From: Halobacteriales archaeon QH_10_67_13
Lineage (GTDB): Archaea > Halobacteriota > Halobacteria > Halobacteriales > Haloarculaceae
Direction: 5' to 3'
Length of the DNA stretch: 8,990 nucleotides
Assembly (NCBI GenBank): GCA_003021335.1
Contig: PXQL01000039.1
Coordinates: 16,874 to 25,863 of the forward strand
Position numbers and translations under genes: made by a program
In this document: positions 1 to 6,979 of the stretch, piece by piece
Layout of the letters: the number at the start of each line of letters is the position of its first letter
Position numbering within the stretch: the stretch's first letter is position 1
Notes under the pieces: generated by a model
Database searches by the model: none
The model's input: the letters and a program-made list of their open reading frames with translations, nothing else
Told to the model about the DNA's origin: nothing

Positions 1-1137
1 CTCGTCCCCGGGCTCTACGACCTCGGCGGCGCGACCGCGGACGTGGGACGCCCGACCGGACTCGGCTCCCGGGACGCGATTGCCTGGATCAACGAAAACG
101 AGGACGTCGAGGACACGCTGGGCACCTCGGACGGGATCGCCCACGAGTGGATCGACTACGCCTACATGGTGGATGAGGCACAGAGCCACTACGACGAGTT
201 CGCCCCCGAGGACCCGCCGGCGTTTATCGGCTGGGGAACGGCAGACACCGAGGCCCTTGCGAGCAACGTCGCCGAAGACGAGACCGTCTACGTCTCGGCG
301 TCTTACAGCGATAACCTGCTTGCACCGGAAAATGGCTACAATTTCTTCACGAACCTGGATTACACGAGCCAGGCCCGGGCCCACCTCAAGTGGATCAGCG
401 AGAACGATCCCGACTCGACGGCCGCCCTGATCCACAACCCGACGCCCTTCGGAACGACCATCGTCGAGGGTGCAAACGCCTACGGCCAGAGCCTCGAGGG
501 CGTCGAGATGGTAGATAATATCACGCTCGAGCTCGCCGCCTCGGACGCTTCGAACCAGGTCACGCGCGCGGAAAACAACGGCGTCGATTACCTCATTCAC
601 CAGAACACCGGCGCGCCGATGCAGGTGTTGCTCGACTCGATCGACAGCGCCGGCGCCGACATCACAGTGATGGGGCTGACCTGGACCGTCGACGAGGGCA
701 AGGCTCTCGACTCGCCGGAGCTGTTCGACGGCGTCCGGTACGTCAACTCGAACAAGTCCTTTGGCGAGGTCGAGTCCGAGGAGCCGGCCGGCTGGCAGAT
801 CATTGAAGAGTCGATCGAGCGCGAGGGCCGGGACATCGAGGACCCGACCGTCGCCAACATCAATTACGTCCGCGGCGTGGTCCACGCGCTGTTGATCTAC
901 GAGGCGATGAGCGCGGCCGATGACCCGTCCTCGGGGGCGGCGGTCCGGGACGCGATCTTCGGACTGGATAACTTCGACGCGCGCGGACTCCTGCTCGAGC
1001 CGGTGAACTTCCAGGAAGGCGATCGTCGCCCGACGATGACCGGGCGGACCTACGAGGTACAGGACGGCGAGATGGTGCCCGACCAGGATATCGAACTCCC
1101 CCGGCGGGAGGCCTGGATTCCGCCCTTCGAGTTCTAG
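1..1137 (+). CDS. ABC transporter substrate-binding protein, Liv/HAAT type (5' partial)
   Basis: This is the extracytoplasmic solute-binding protein of a branched-chain-amino-acid-type importer. It captures the substrate outside the membrane and delivers it to the permease pair. The frame is open from base 1, and the first residues (LVPGLYDLGGATADVGRPTG) already belong to the conserved N-terminal lobe, so the signal peptide or lipobox and probably some tens of residues lie upstream of the window. The 378 visible residues include an IGWGTADTEAL segment and a YNFFTNLDYTSQARAHLKW segment, both typical of periplasmic-binding-protein family 6 (Peripla_BP_6), and a hinge-like region near NNGVDYLIHQN. 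I recall this pattern from binding proteins encoded beside acyl-CoA ligases. That suggests an organic-acid rather than amino-acid ligand, but this is inference. It ends with TAG one base before the next ATG, so it is probably co-transcribed with the ATPases. The family is clear; the substrate is unknown. Confidence 0.92.
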   Translation, partial: LVPGLYDLGGATADVGRPTGLGSRDAIAWINENEDVEDTLGTSDGIAHEWIDYAYMVDEAQSHYDEFAPEDPPAFIGWGTADTEALASNVAEDETVYVSASYSDNLLAPENGYNFFTNLDYTSQARAHLKWISENDPDSTAALIHNPTPFGTTIVEGANAYGQSLEGVEMVDNITLELAASDASNQVTRAENNGVDYLIHQNTGAPMQVLLDSIDSAGADITVMGLTWTVDEGKALDSPELFDGVRYVNSNKSFGEVESEEPAGWQIIEESIEREGRDIEDPTVANINYVRGVVHALLIYEAMSAADDPSSGAAVRDAIFGLDNFDARGLLLEPVNFQEGDRRPTMTGRTYEVQDGEMVPDQDIELPRREAWIPPFEF

Positions 1138-1138
1138 G

Positions 1139-1954
1139 ATGCGCGGAGCCGAGGGGGAGCCGCCGGTCGTGGCGCTTGACAACGCCGAGATCGTCTACGA
1201 CCGGCACTTCCTGGCCGTCCAGGGCGTCTCGCTCGAGGCCCACCGCGGGGAGATCGTCGCCCTACTCGGTCCCAACGGCGCCGGCAAGTCGACGATCCTG
1301 AAGATGATCTCAGGAATCGGACAGACCGAACGCGGCGAGGTCACCCGCGGGTCGGTAAGCTTCGAGGGCGACGACGTCACCAACGCGAAGACGACACCGA
1401 TGGTCGACCGCGGCGTGACCCACATCCTCGAGGGCCGGCGGGTGTTCGAGGACCTGACTGTCGAGGAGAACCTGCGGTGTGGGCTCTACCGCGGCGGCCG
1501 GCGGCTCCGCTCGAAAAAAAGCGACTACGAGCTCGCCTTCGAGTATTTCCCGCAGCTCGAGGACCTGCTCGATGTGAATGCGGGCTACACGAGCGGCGGC
1601 GAACAGCAGATGCTCGTGATCGCCCGGGCGCTGATCCACCGCCCGAACCTCCTGTTGCTCGACGAGCCCTCGCTGGGCCTGGCTCCGAAGCTGGTTGAGG
1701 ACATCTTCGAGACGATGCGAGAAATCAATAAAAACGAGGACATCACGATGATCGTCGCCGACCAGAACGCGAAGGAGACCCTCGAGATCGCCGACCACGG
1801 GTACGTCCTCGAGGGCGGGCAGATCGAGCTCAGCGGGCCGGCCGACGAGCTGGTCGACCGCGAGGAGATCAAGGAGTTTTACCTCGGTGCCGGCGGCGAC
1901 GAGAGCCAGTACTCTGAGGTGCGTCACTACAAGATCCGCAAGCGGTACAACTGA
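1139..1954 (+). CDS. livF: Liv-type ABC transporter ATP-binding protein (LivF-like)
   Basis: This is a cytoplasmic ATPase subunit (271 aa) that powers import through the LivH/LivM-like permeases. In order it shows Walker A GPNGAGKST (residues 44-52), the LivF-typical segment LEGRRVFEDLTVEENL (97-112), an ABC signature TSGGEQQ (151-157), Walker B LLLLDEP (171-177) followed by SLGLAP, and DQN (208-210) where other ABC proteins carry the switch histidine. Glutamine at that position is normal for LivF (E. coli LivF has EQN). The C-terminal tail VRHYKIRKRYN extends past the usual end and is basic; I recall a similar tail in LivF paralogues of ligase-associated clusters. The ATG lies one base after the stop of the binding protein, with no obvious Shine-Dalgarno sequence, which fits translational coupling. 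It probably pairs with the LivG-like subunit encoded next. Confidence 0.95.
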   Translation: MRGAEGEPPVVALDNAEIVYDRHFLAVQGVSLEAHRGEIVALLGPNGAGKSTILKMISGIGQTERGEVTRGSVSFEGDDVTNAKTTPMVDRGVTHILEGRRVFEDLTVEENLRCGLYRGGRRLRSKKSDYELAFEYFPQLEDLLDVNAGYTSGGEQQMLVIARALIHRPNLLLLDEPSLGLAPKLVEDIFETMREINKNEDITMIVADQNAKETLEIADHGYVLEGGQIELSGPADELVDREEIKEFYLGAGGDESQYSEVRHYKIRKRYN

Positions 1955-1966
1955 CACTACCCACGC

Positions 1967-2806
1967 ATGGCAGGCACACGACAGACAACGGGACTCAGAG
2001 CGGGGCCACACGTCCCCCCCGAACGGGCGGCGCTTGGCTGTCGCGAGGTGACGAAGACCTTCGGCGCGATCACGGCCGTCGACGGCGTCTCGATCGGCAT
2101 CGAGGACGGCGAGTGGGTCTCGATCGTCGGCCCGAACGGCGCCGGCAAGACGACCCTGCTGAACGTGCTTAACGGCTTTTACGATCCCGACTCGACCGAC
2201 GATCCCGACACCGGGCGGATCTTCCTCGGCGGCGAGGACGTCACCGACGCGAAAACCCACGACCGTGCGCGGGCGGGACTGGGCCGGACCTTCCAGGGCC
2301 TCGAGCTGTACGAGGAGGAGGACGTCATCGAGAACGTCATGGCGATCCGGGCGGTGCGCGAACACCCGGGGCTGCTCTCGGCGCTTACCTACCTCGGCCC
2401 CGGCCGACAGCTCGAGGCGGAGAACATGCGCCGGGTCGAGGAGATCATCGATTACCTCGAGCTGTGGGAACACCGCCACAGCACCGTCGCGAGCCTCCCG
2501 CTTGGCATCCAGCGCCGGGTCGATCTCGCCCGGACGCTCGCGCTCGAGCCGGACGTGGTGCTGCTCGACGAGGCGATGAGCGGTCTCACCTACGATGAAA
2601 AGTACGACATGTTCCGGTTTCTCGCCGATCTCAACGAACAGGAGGGATTGACGATGGTGATGATCGAACACGACCTCGAGGTCGTGACTGATGTCTCCGA
2701 GCGGATGATCGTGCTCCATCAAGGCTCGGTGATCGCCCGCGGCGACCCCGACGCGGTCGTCGCCGATCCAGAGGTGCGGCGCATCTACACGGGGGTAGAC
2801 GAGTGA
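1967..2806 (+). CDS. livG: Liv-type ABC transporter ATP-binding protein (LivG-like)
   Basis: This is the second ATPase subunit of the importer (279 aa). An N-terminal extension of about 25 residues precedes the ABC core. The core shows Walker A GPNGAGKTT (55-63), a Q-loop within GRTFQGLELYEEE (Q110), a degenerate signature SLPLGIQRR (176-184) in place of LSGGQ, Walker B VVLLDEA (197-203) with alanine where proline is usual, and the switch histidine in IEHD (H235). The IEHD motif, and ENV with the long insert before the signature, identify it as LivG-like. The LP-G-Q-R form of the signature resembles, as I recall it, the LivG subgroup found with acyl-CoA ligases. It starts 12 bases after livF with no clear Shine-Dalgarno sequence, and its TGA overlaps the GTG start of the ligase gene by four bases, so the two are likely translationally coupled. 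Confidence 0.95.
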   Translation: MAGTRQTTGLRAGPHVPPERAALGCREVTKTFGAITAVDGVSIGIEDGEWVSIVGPNGAGKTTLLNVLNGFYDPDSTDDPDTGRIFLGGEDVTDAKTHDRARAGLGRTFQGLELYEEEDVIENVMAIRAVREHPGLLSALTYLGPGRQLEAENMRRVEEIIDYLELWEHRHSTVASLPLGIQRRVDLARTLALEPDVVLLDEAMSGLTYDEKYDMFRFLADLNEQEGLTMVMIEHDLEVVTDVSERMIVLHQGSVIARGDPDAVVADPEVRRIYTGVDE

Positions 2807-4838
2807 GCACCCCCAGTGAGCCGGCCGCGGACGAGGCCGCCGATCCCGTTGCCGAGACCGACCCCGAAATCGAGGCAGGGGCGTCCTCGGGGCCGCGGAT
2901 CGACCGGATCGTCACCGCGCCCGAGGGCGACATCGAGATCATCGACCAGGCGCTCCCGGAGGTGCTACTCGAGCACGTCGCGGAGAACGGCGAGGATGCC
3001 GCCCTGCGGTGGAAACGCTACGGGGTCTGGGAGGAGTTTACCTGGACGGAGTACTACGAGCGGGTCAAACACTTCGCGCTCGGGCTCGAGACGTTCGGGT
3101 TTGGCGCCGAGGACGTGCTCTTTACGATCGGCTACAACCGTCCCCACCAGCTGTGGGCGTGGCTGGCCGCCCAGTCACTTGGCGGGATGGCCGCGCCGAA
3201 CTACGAGGACATGCTCTCCGAGGGGATCGGCAACCAACTCGAGTTGCTCGACCCGCGGGTGGCCTACGCCGAGGACCAGGAGATGGTCGACAAGCTCCTC
3301 CAGGTAGCAGATCGGGTATGTTCCGATACGACGACACCGCGGTGCCGGTAATCGGCTACGAGGAACTCGAAGACCGGGGCCGCGAGCGGGCAGCGGAGGA
3401 GGTGACCGACGAGGACTTCGCCGACCGGATCAGGGGGCTCGATCCCGACACGACGGCGATGCTCTCTCCGACCTCGGGCACGACCGGTATGCCAAAGCGG
3501 GTCAAGCTAACGCATTTCAACTTCGTCAACCTCGCAAACGCCGCGATCGAGATCGACCCACTGCCCCAGGAGTCGGATTACTTCTCGTATCTCCCAATGG
3601 CTTGGGTCGGCGAGCAGATGATCCTGATCGCGGCGGCCTTTGTCGGCGGCTGGACCGCGAACTTCCCCGAACAGCCCGAAACCGAACAGGAGGACCTCCG
3701 CGAGATCGGCCCGGAGATCATCTTCTCCTCGCCGAACGCCTACGAGGGCTGGGTCGCGGACATCAAGGCAAAAATCGAGAACAGCACCCGCCTGAAGCGG
3801 TGGGTCTACGACCGGGCGATGCGGATCGGCGAGCAGTACGCCCGGTACACGAGTGGAGACCGCAGCGACCAGGATCCCCCGCTCTCGCTCAGGTTGAAAC
3901 ACCGGCTCGCCCACTGGGTGGCCTACCGGCCGATCCTGGATAAGATCGGGCTCAAACGCGCAAAAAACGTCTACACCGGCGGTGGACCTCTCGGCGAGGA
4001 TCACCTCCAGTACTACCACGCTCTCGGCGTCGAGCTGAAACAAATCTGGGGGCAGTCGGAGGTCTGTGGCTTCGTCACGATGCACCGCGACGACCGGATC
4101 GAGGCAGATACTGTCGGCGAGGTCTTCCCGAACGTCGAGGTCGGGCTCACCCCCAAGGGCGAGCTCGTTGTCCGAGGGCCGGTGGTCACCGACGGCTACT
4201 ACAACCAACCCGAGAAGACCGAGTCGACCCTCGAGGGCGAGTGGCTCCACACTGATGATTTCGGCGCGGTCACCGATGACGACCAGGTGAAGGTCCTCGA
4301 CCGGATGGACGACGTCATGGAGCTGGCCGACGGCTCGGCCGTCGCCCCGATCAGCGTCGAGACGAAGCTAAAGTTCAACCCCTATATCAAGGAGGCGCTG
4401 ATCGTCGGTGACAGCCGGGAGTCTCTGTCGGCGGTGGTAAACATCCGGTACGACAACGTCTCGGAGTGGGCAGACCAACGGGACATCCAGTACTCCGGGT
4501 ACCGGGAGCTCACCGAGCGTCCGGCCGTCCACGAGCTGCTCCGCCGGGAGGTCGTCGCGACGAACGAGGAGCTGGGCGAGCACCCGATCGAGCGGTTCGT
4601 CGTCCTGTTCAAGGAGTTCGACGCCGACGACGGCGAGCTCACCCGGACCGGCAAGATCCGTCGGGAGGTCGTCACCGACCGCTACCAGGAGATGATCGAC
4701 GAGCTGTACGACGGCGCCGAAACAGTCGAACTCGAGACGACGATCGTCTACCAGGACGGCCGCGAGTCGACCGAACGCGGCGAGATGCGTGTCGTCGACG
4801 TCGACGAGGTCGTCACCGAGCTCCCGGGAGGTGAGTGA
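2803..4838 (+). pseudogene. AMP-forming acyl-CoA ligase (long-chain fatty-acid-CoA ligase family), frameshifted
   Basis: The family forms an acyl-adenylate from ATP and a carboxylic acid, then a CoA thioester. The N-terminal part (GTG 2803 to about 3318, 172 codons) reads GVWEEFTWTEYYERVKHFA and then NRPHQLWAWLAAQ, typical of FadD-type ligases. This frame stops at 3349-3351. The rest is in another frame from about 3318 to 4838 (506 aa). It carries the P-loop SPTSGTTGMPK (3465-3497), WGQSE (4047-4061, equivalent to YGxTE), HTDDFG (4248-4265), the subgroup segment KLKFNPYIKEAL (about 4368-4403) and the catalytic lysine of TRTGKIRRE (codon 4653-4655). A joined product would be about 680 aa, normal for the family. 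Relatives, as I recall them, have roughly five more residues between DKLLQVADRV and the following strand, so a deletion of about 13-16 bases is more likely than loss of one base. The 4-base overlap with livG and the 1-base gap to livH place it inside the importer operon. It may be inactive, or the break may be a sequencing error. Confidence 0.85.
4827..4834 (+). promoter_or_regulatory. Strong ribosome binding site of livH
   Basis: GGAGGTGA is a perfect complement to the archaeal 16S 3' end (anti-Shine-Dalgarno). It lies five bases before GTG 4840, inside the last codons of the ligase gene. It favours 4840 as the start over GTG 4831, which overlaps the site itself, and over ATG 4789, which lies within the ligase C-terminus. 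Because the ligase frame is broken, an independent strong site would let the permease be translated without coupling (inference). Confidence 0.7.
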
Positions 4839-4839
4839 C

Positions 4840-5757
4840 GTGGTCGACGTCGCCACCGGCCTCGAGTTTTTCATTACCGGGCTTGGTAAGGGCTCGGTGT
4901 ACGCGCTGATCGCGGTCGGGTTCGCGTTGATCTACAAGGTGACCGGTGTGTTGAACTTCGCGCAGGGCTGGTTCGCCGCGCTATTCGGGCTCCTCCCGGT
5001 CGTGCTCTCGACGTCGCTCGTGGTCTCCTTCGAGATATCCCCGCTCGTGGCGGTCGCGATCACCGTCTTCGCCGGCCTCCTGTTAGGGCTCGTCCTCGAG
5101 TTCGGGATCTTCCGGTTTTTCATCGGCGAACCGGTCCTATCGGTGATCGTCGTCACGCTCGCGCTCGTCGCGAGCATCGAGGGGATCGTTCAGTACCTCG
5201 TCGGCCCCGGTTACCGGGCCTACCCCGAGGCAGTCCTCCCGGACTGGACCGTCCCGCTCGCGCTCGGCGTCGAGCTCCAGGGACCGTTCGCGCTCGCGAT
5301 CGTCTTCGCGGTCGCGACCGTCGCGGCGCTGATGGCGTTTTTCCGGTACACCGTCATGGGCTCGATCCTCCGGGCGGCTGCGAGCGACCAACAGGCGGCG
5401 ATGGTGCTCGGCGTCTCGATCGAGCGGACGATCGTCGTCGCGTGGGCGATCTCGCTCACGATCACCTCGATCGGCGGGGTCCTGTTCGCGATGTCGACCA
5501 GCGGCTGGTCGTTTGCCCCCTACACGAACATTGGGATCCTCGTGTTCGCCGCGGTCGTGCTGGGCGGGATCGACAGCATCCCCGGGGCCTTCATCGGCGC
5601 GATCACCATCGGAGTCATCGAGGAGCTGGGTACCGGCTACCTCGATCCCGTCGTTGCGCCCGGGTTCGGGACCGTCTTGCCGATGTTGTTCCTGCTCGTA
5701 ATCATTCTGGTGCTCCCGTACGGCCTGTTTGGCACCGAGCGAATCGAACGACTCTGA
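4840..5757 (+). CDS. livH: Branched-chain-type ABC transporter permease (LivH-like)
   Basis: This is an integral membrane permease, 305 aa from GTG 4840, that would form half of the translocation channel with the LivM-like protein. It is strongly hydrophobic, with about eight likely membrane segments. The first (about residues 12-32, GLGKGSVYALIAVGFALIYK) is followed by VTGVLNFAQG, a hallmark of LivH. RAAASDQQAAMVLGVSIERT is the cytoplasmic coupling loop that contacts the ATPases. The C-terminal half has FAAVVLGGIDSIPGAFIGA, the conserved glycine-rich segment of this family. The length is normal. It begins one base after the ligase stop and has an excellent ribosome binding site; GTG 4831 is the only credible alternative start. 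Its presence downstream of an embedded acyl-CoA ligase matches Liv clusters dedicated to organic acids (inference). Confidence 0.95.
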   Translation: MVDVATGLEFFITGLGKGSVYALIAVGFALIYKVTGVLNFAQGWFAALFGLLPVVLSTSLVVSFEISPLVAVAITVFAGLLLGLVLEFGIFRFFIGEPVLSVIVVTLALVASIEGIVQYLVGPGYRAYPEAVLPDWTVPLALGVELQGPFALAIVFAVATVAALMAFFRYTVMGSILRAAASDQQAAMVLGVSIERTIVVAWAISLTITSIGGVLFAMSTSGWSFAPYTNIGILVFAAVVLGGIDSIPGAFIGAITIGVIEELGTGYLDPVVAPGFGTVLPMLFLLVIILVLPYGLFGTERIERL

Positions 5758-5865
5758 TACACATGTACGCACACGCACACCAGAGAGCCGCACAGTCTGT
5801 GACCGACGGCGGGGCTCGTCTCCGAGCCAAGCGCTCGGCCGATCACACCCACGGGGGAGAAACCG
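5758..5865 (+). other. Long livH-livM spacer with mutually exclusive hairpins
   Basis: This 108-base gap is the longest between transporter genes here, where the others are 12 bases or less. It starts with a CA-rich stretch (acacatgtacgcacacgcac). Downstream, GGCTCG (5813-5818) can pair with CGAGCC (5823-5828) across a 4-base loop, while the overlapping CCGAGC (5822-5827) can pair with GCTCGG (5833-5838) across a 5-base loop, so only one stem can form at a time. An ATG at 5763 opens a 38-codon frame that ends at 5879, inside livM. No TATA-like promoter element is visible. The stems are short and the base composition is GC-rich, so chance is a fair explanation. Confidence 0.35.
5853..5859 (+). 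promoter_or_regulatory. Ribosome binding site of livM
   Basis: GGGGGAG sits six bases before ATG 5866. It supports that start over the in-frame ATG at 5905, which has no such site and would remove 13 residues that are not needed for the first membrane segment. Confidence 0.5.
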
Positions 5866-6900
5866 ATGCCCTGCGGTGAGTACTTCACCTCGTATGTCTC
5901 CCGGATGGGGCTGGTCAGGTGGCGCACCGAGCGCGTGGCCTTCCTGCTCGCGCTCCCGATCCCGTTCGCGCTGCCCGCCCTGCTCGATACGGGGACGCTC
6001 TCCGTTATCACGCAGATATACATCTTCATCGTCGCGGTGCTGGGGTTGAACGTCATCCTCGGGTACGCCGGCGAGATCGTGCTCGCCCAGGGGGCGTTCA
6101 TGGCCATCGGCGCCTACTCCTCCGCCCGGGTCATCACGACTCTCGGCCCGGGACTGCTTCCGGCCGTCTTCGTCGGCGGCCTGGTGACAGCAGTCGCAGC
6201 CGTGCTGTTCGGGCTCCCCTCCTGGCGAGTCAAGGGGTTTTATATCGCGATCTCGACGCTTGCCCTGCAGTTCATCACCGAGTGGTTCATCAACGCCCGC
6301 GAGTTCTCGGGGATCCACGGCGGTCCACAGACGACCCTACCGAGCGAGATCGGGCTCGTCGGCGGGGCGGTTCCGATCTCCTCGATCCAGGACACCTACT
6401 ACCTCGCCCTGGTCGCGGCGGCGCTTTTCGCGCTCGTCTCCCTGAATATCAGCCGCACCGGTATCGGCCGCCGGTTCCGAGCGGTCAAGGAAAACGACCT
6501 CTCCTCTGCGGTGCTCGGGATCGACGTCTTCCGGACGAAGCTGCTCGCCTACGCCGTCGGCGGGTTCATGGTGGGCGTCGCCGGCGGGCTGTTCGGATTC
6601 TACATCGGGACGCTCAACGTCGGCCAGTTTGGCGTCAGTCTGACTCTCGAGCACTACCTCATGCTGTTGCTCGGTGGGGTCGGCCGGGTTTGGGGAGCGA
6701 TCATCGGGGTCAGTACCGTCGTCTTCCTGCAAGACGAGCTCCGCACGATCATCCAGGAGGTGGCACAGGGCGCGACGGCGCTCGAACCGCTCTTTTTCGG
6801 GGCAGTGATCATCGTCTACCTGGCCCTCGAGCCGAAAGGCATCATCGCCGGGCTGGGCCAGCTCAAGGAGTACCTGCGCTCGTGGCCGTACGCGTACTGA
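5866..6900 (+). CDS. livM: Branched-chain-type ABC transporter permease (LivM-like)
   Basis: This is the second membrane permease of the importer (344 aa), expected to pair with LivH. A short polar N-terminus (about residues 1-24) is followed by a first hydrophobic segment (VAFLLALPIPFALPALL). Then come the family hallmarks: LNVILGYAGEIVLAQGAFMAIGAY, RVKGFYIAISTLALQFI with a following FSGIHGGPQT loop, and the cytoplasmic coupling segment RAVKENDLSSAVLGIDVFRTKLLAY. The end is HYLMLLLGGVGRVWGAIIG. The substrate-side TGG motif common in LivM (T-GG after the fourth segment) appears here as HGGPQ. The length is normal. The start at 5866 is supported by an upstream GGGGGAG. Its TGA shares a base with an ATG at 6900 that opens a 27-codon frame. 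Confidence 0.95.
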   Translation: MPCGEYFTSYVSRMGLVRWRTERVAFLLALPIPFALPALLDTGTLSVITQIYIFIVAVLGLNVILGYAGEIVLAQGAFMAIGAYSSARVITTLGPGLLPAVFVGGLVTAVAAVLFGLPSWRVKGFYIAISTLALQFITEWFINAREFSGIHGGPQTTLPSEIGLVGGAVPISSIQDTYYLALVAAALFALVSLNISRTGIGRRFRAVKENDLSSAVLGIDVFRTKLLAYAVGGFMVGVAGGLFGFYIGTLNVGQFGVSLTLEHYLMLLLGGVGRVWGAIIGVSTVVFLQDELRTIIQEVAQGATALEPLFFGAVIIVYLALEPKGIIAGLGQLKEYLRSWPYAY

Positions 6901-6979
6901 TGACACGGCAGGGACGCACCGTCGGCTCCCGGGACTCCGCTCGACCGGGGACGGGAAACTGGCCCGTTCGGGGACACTC
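6901..6979 (+). other. Spacer between livM and amidohydrolase with a coupled 27-codon ORF
   Basis: The spacer is almost filled by a 27-codon frame (ATG 6900 to TGA 6981-6983) whose ATG overlaps the livM stop by one base and whose stop overlaps the GTG start of the amidohydrolase. The predicted peptide (starting MTRQGRTVGSRDSARPG) is basic and matches nothing I recognise, unlike the acidic proteins around it. A weak stem, 6949-6955 with 6963-6969 including one G-T pair, precedes the amidohydrolase start. It is probably a non-coding spacer; the overlapping geometry is the only reason to note it. Confidence 0.25.

Noticed and set aside
1310..2722. A 470-codon open frame on the minus strand opposite livF and livG
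   Set aside because: It is an antisense shadow of GC-rich coding sequence. Both ATPases on the plus strand have complete motifs, and the minus-strand translation shows no recognisable domain.
3009..3317. Upstream extension of the ligase's second frame to an ATG at 3009
   Set aside because: These roughly 100 codons are arginine-rich nonsense, and the true ligase N-terminus is in the frame that starts at 2803. Only sequence from about 3318 onward is ligase-like in this frame.
4789..4839. ATG 4789 as the livH start
   Set aside because: It would overlap the ligase C-terminus by 50 bases and add a serine-rich segment. GTG 4840 has a perfect Shine-Dalgarno sequence five bases upstream.
5137..6318. 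A 393-codon minus-strand open frame across livH, the spacer and livM
   Set aside because: Its translation is a low-complexity run of charged D/R/E/G residues, typical of the reverse complement of hydrophobic permease genes, and it crosses two well-supported genes.
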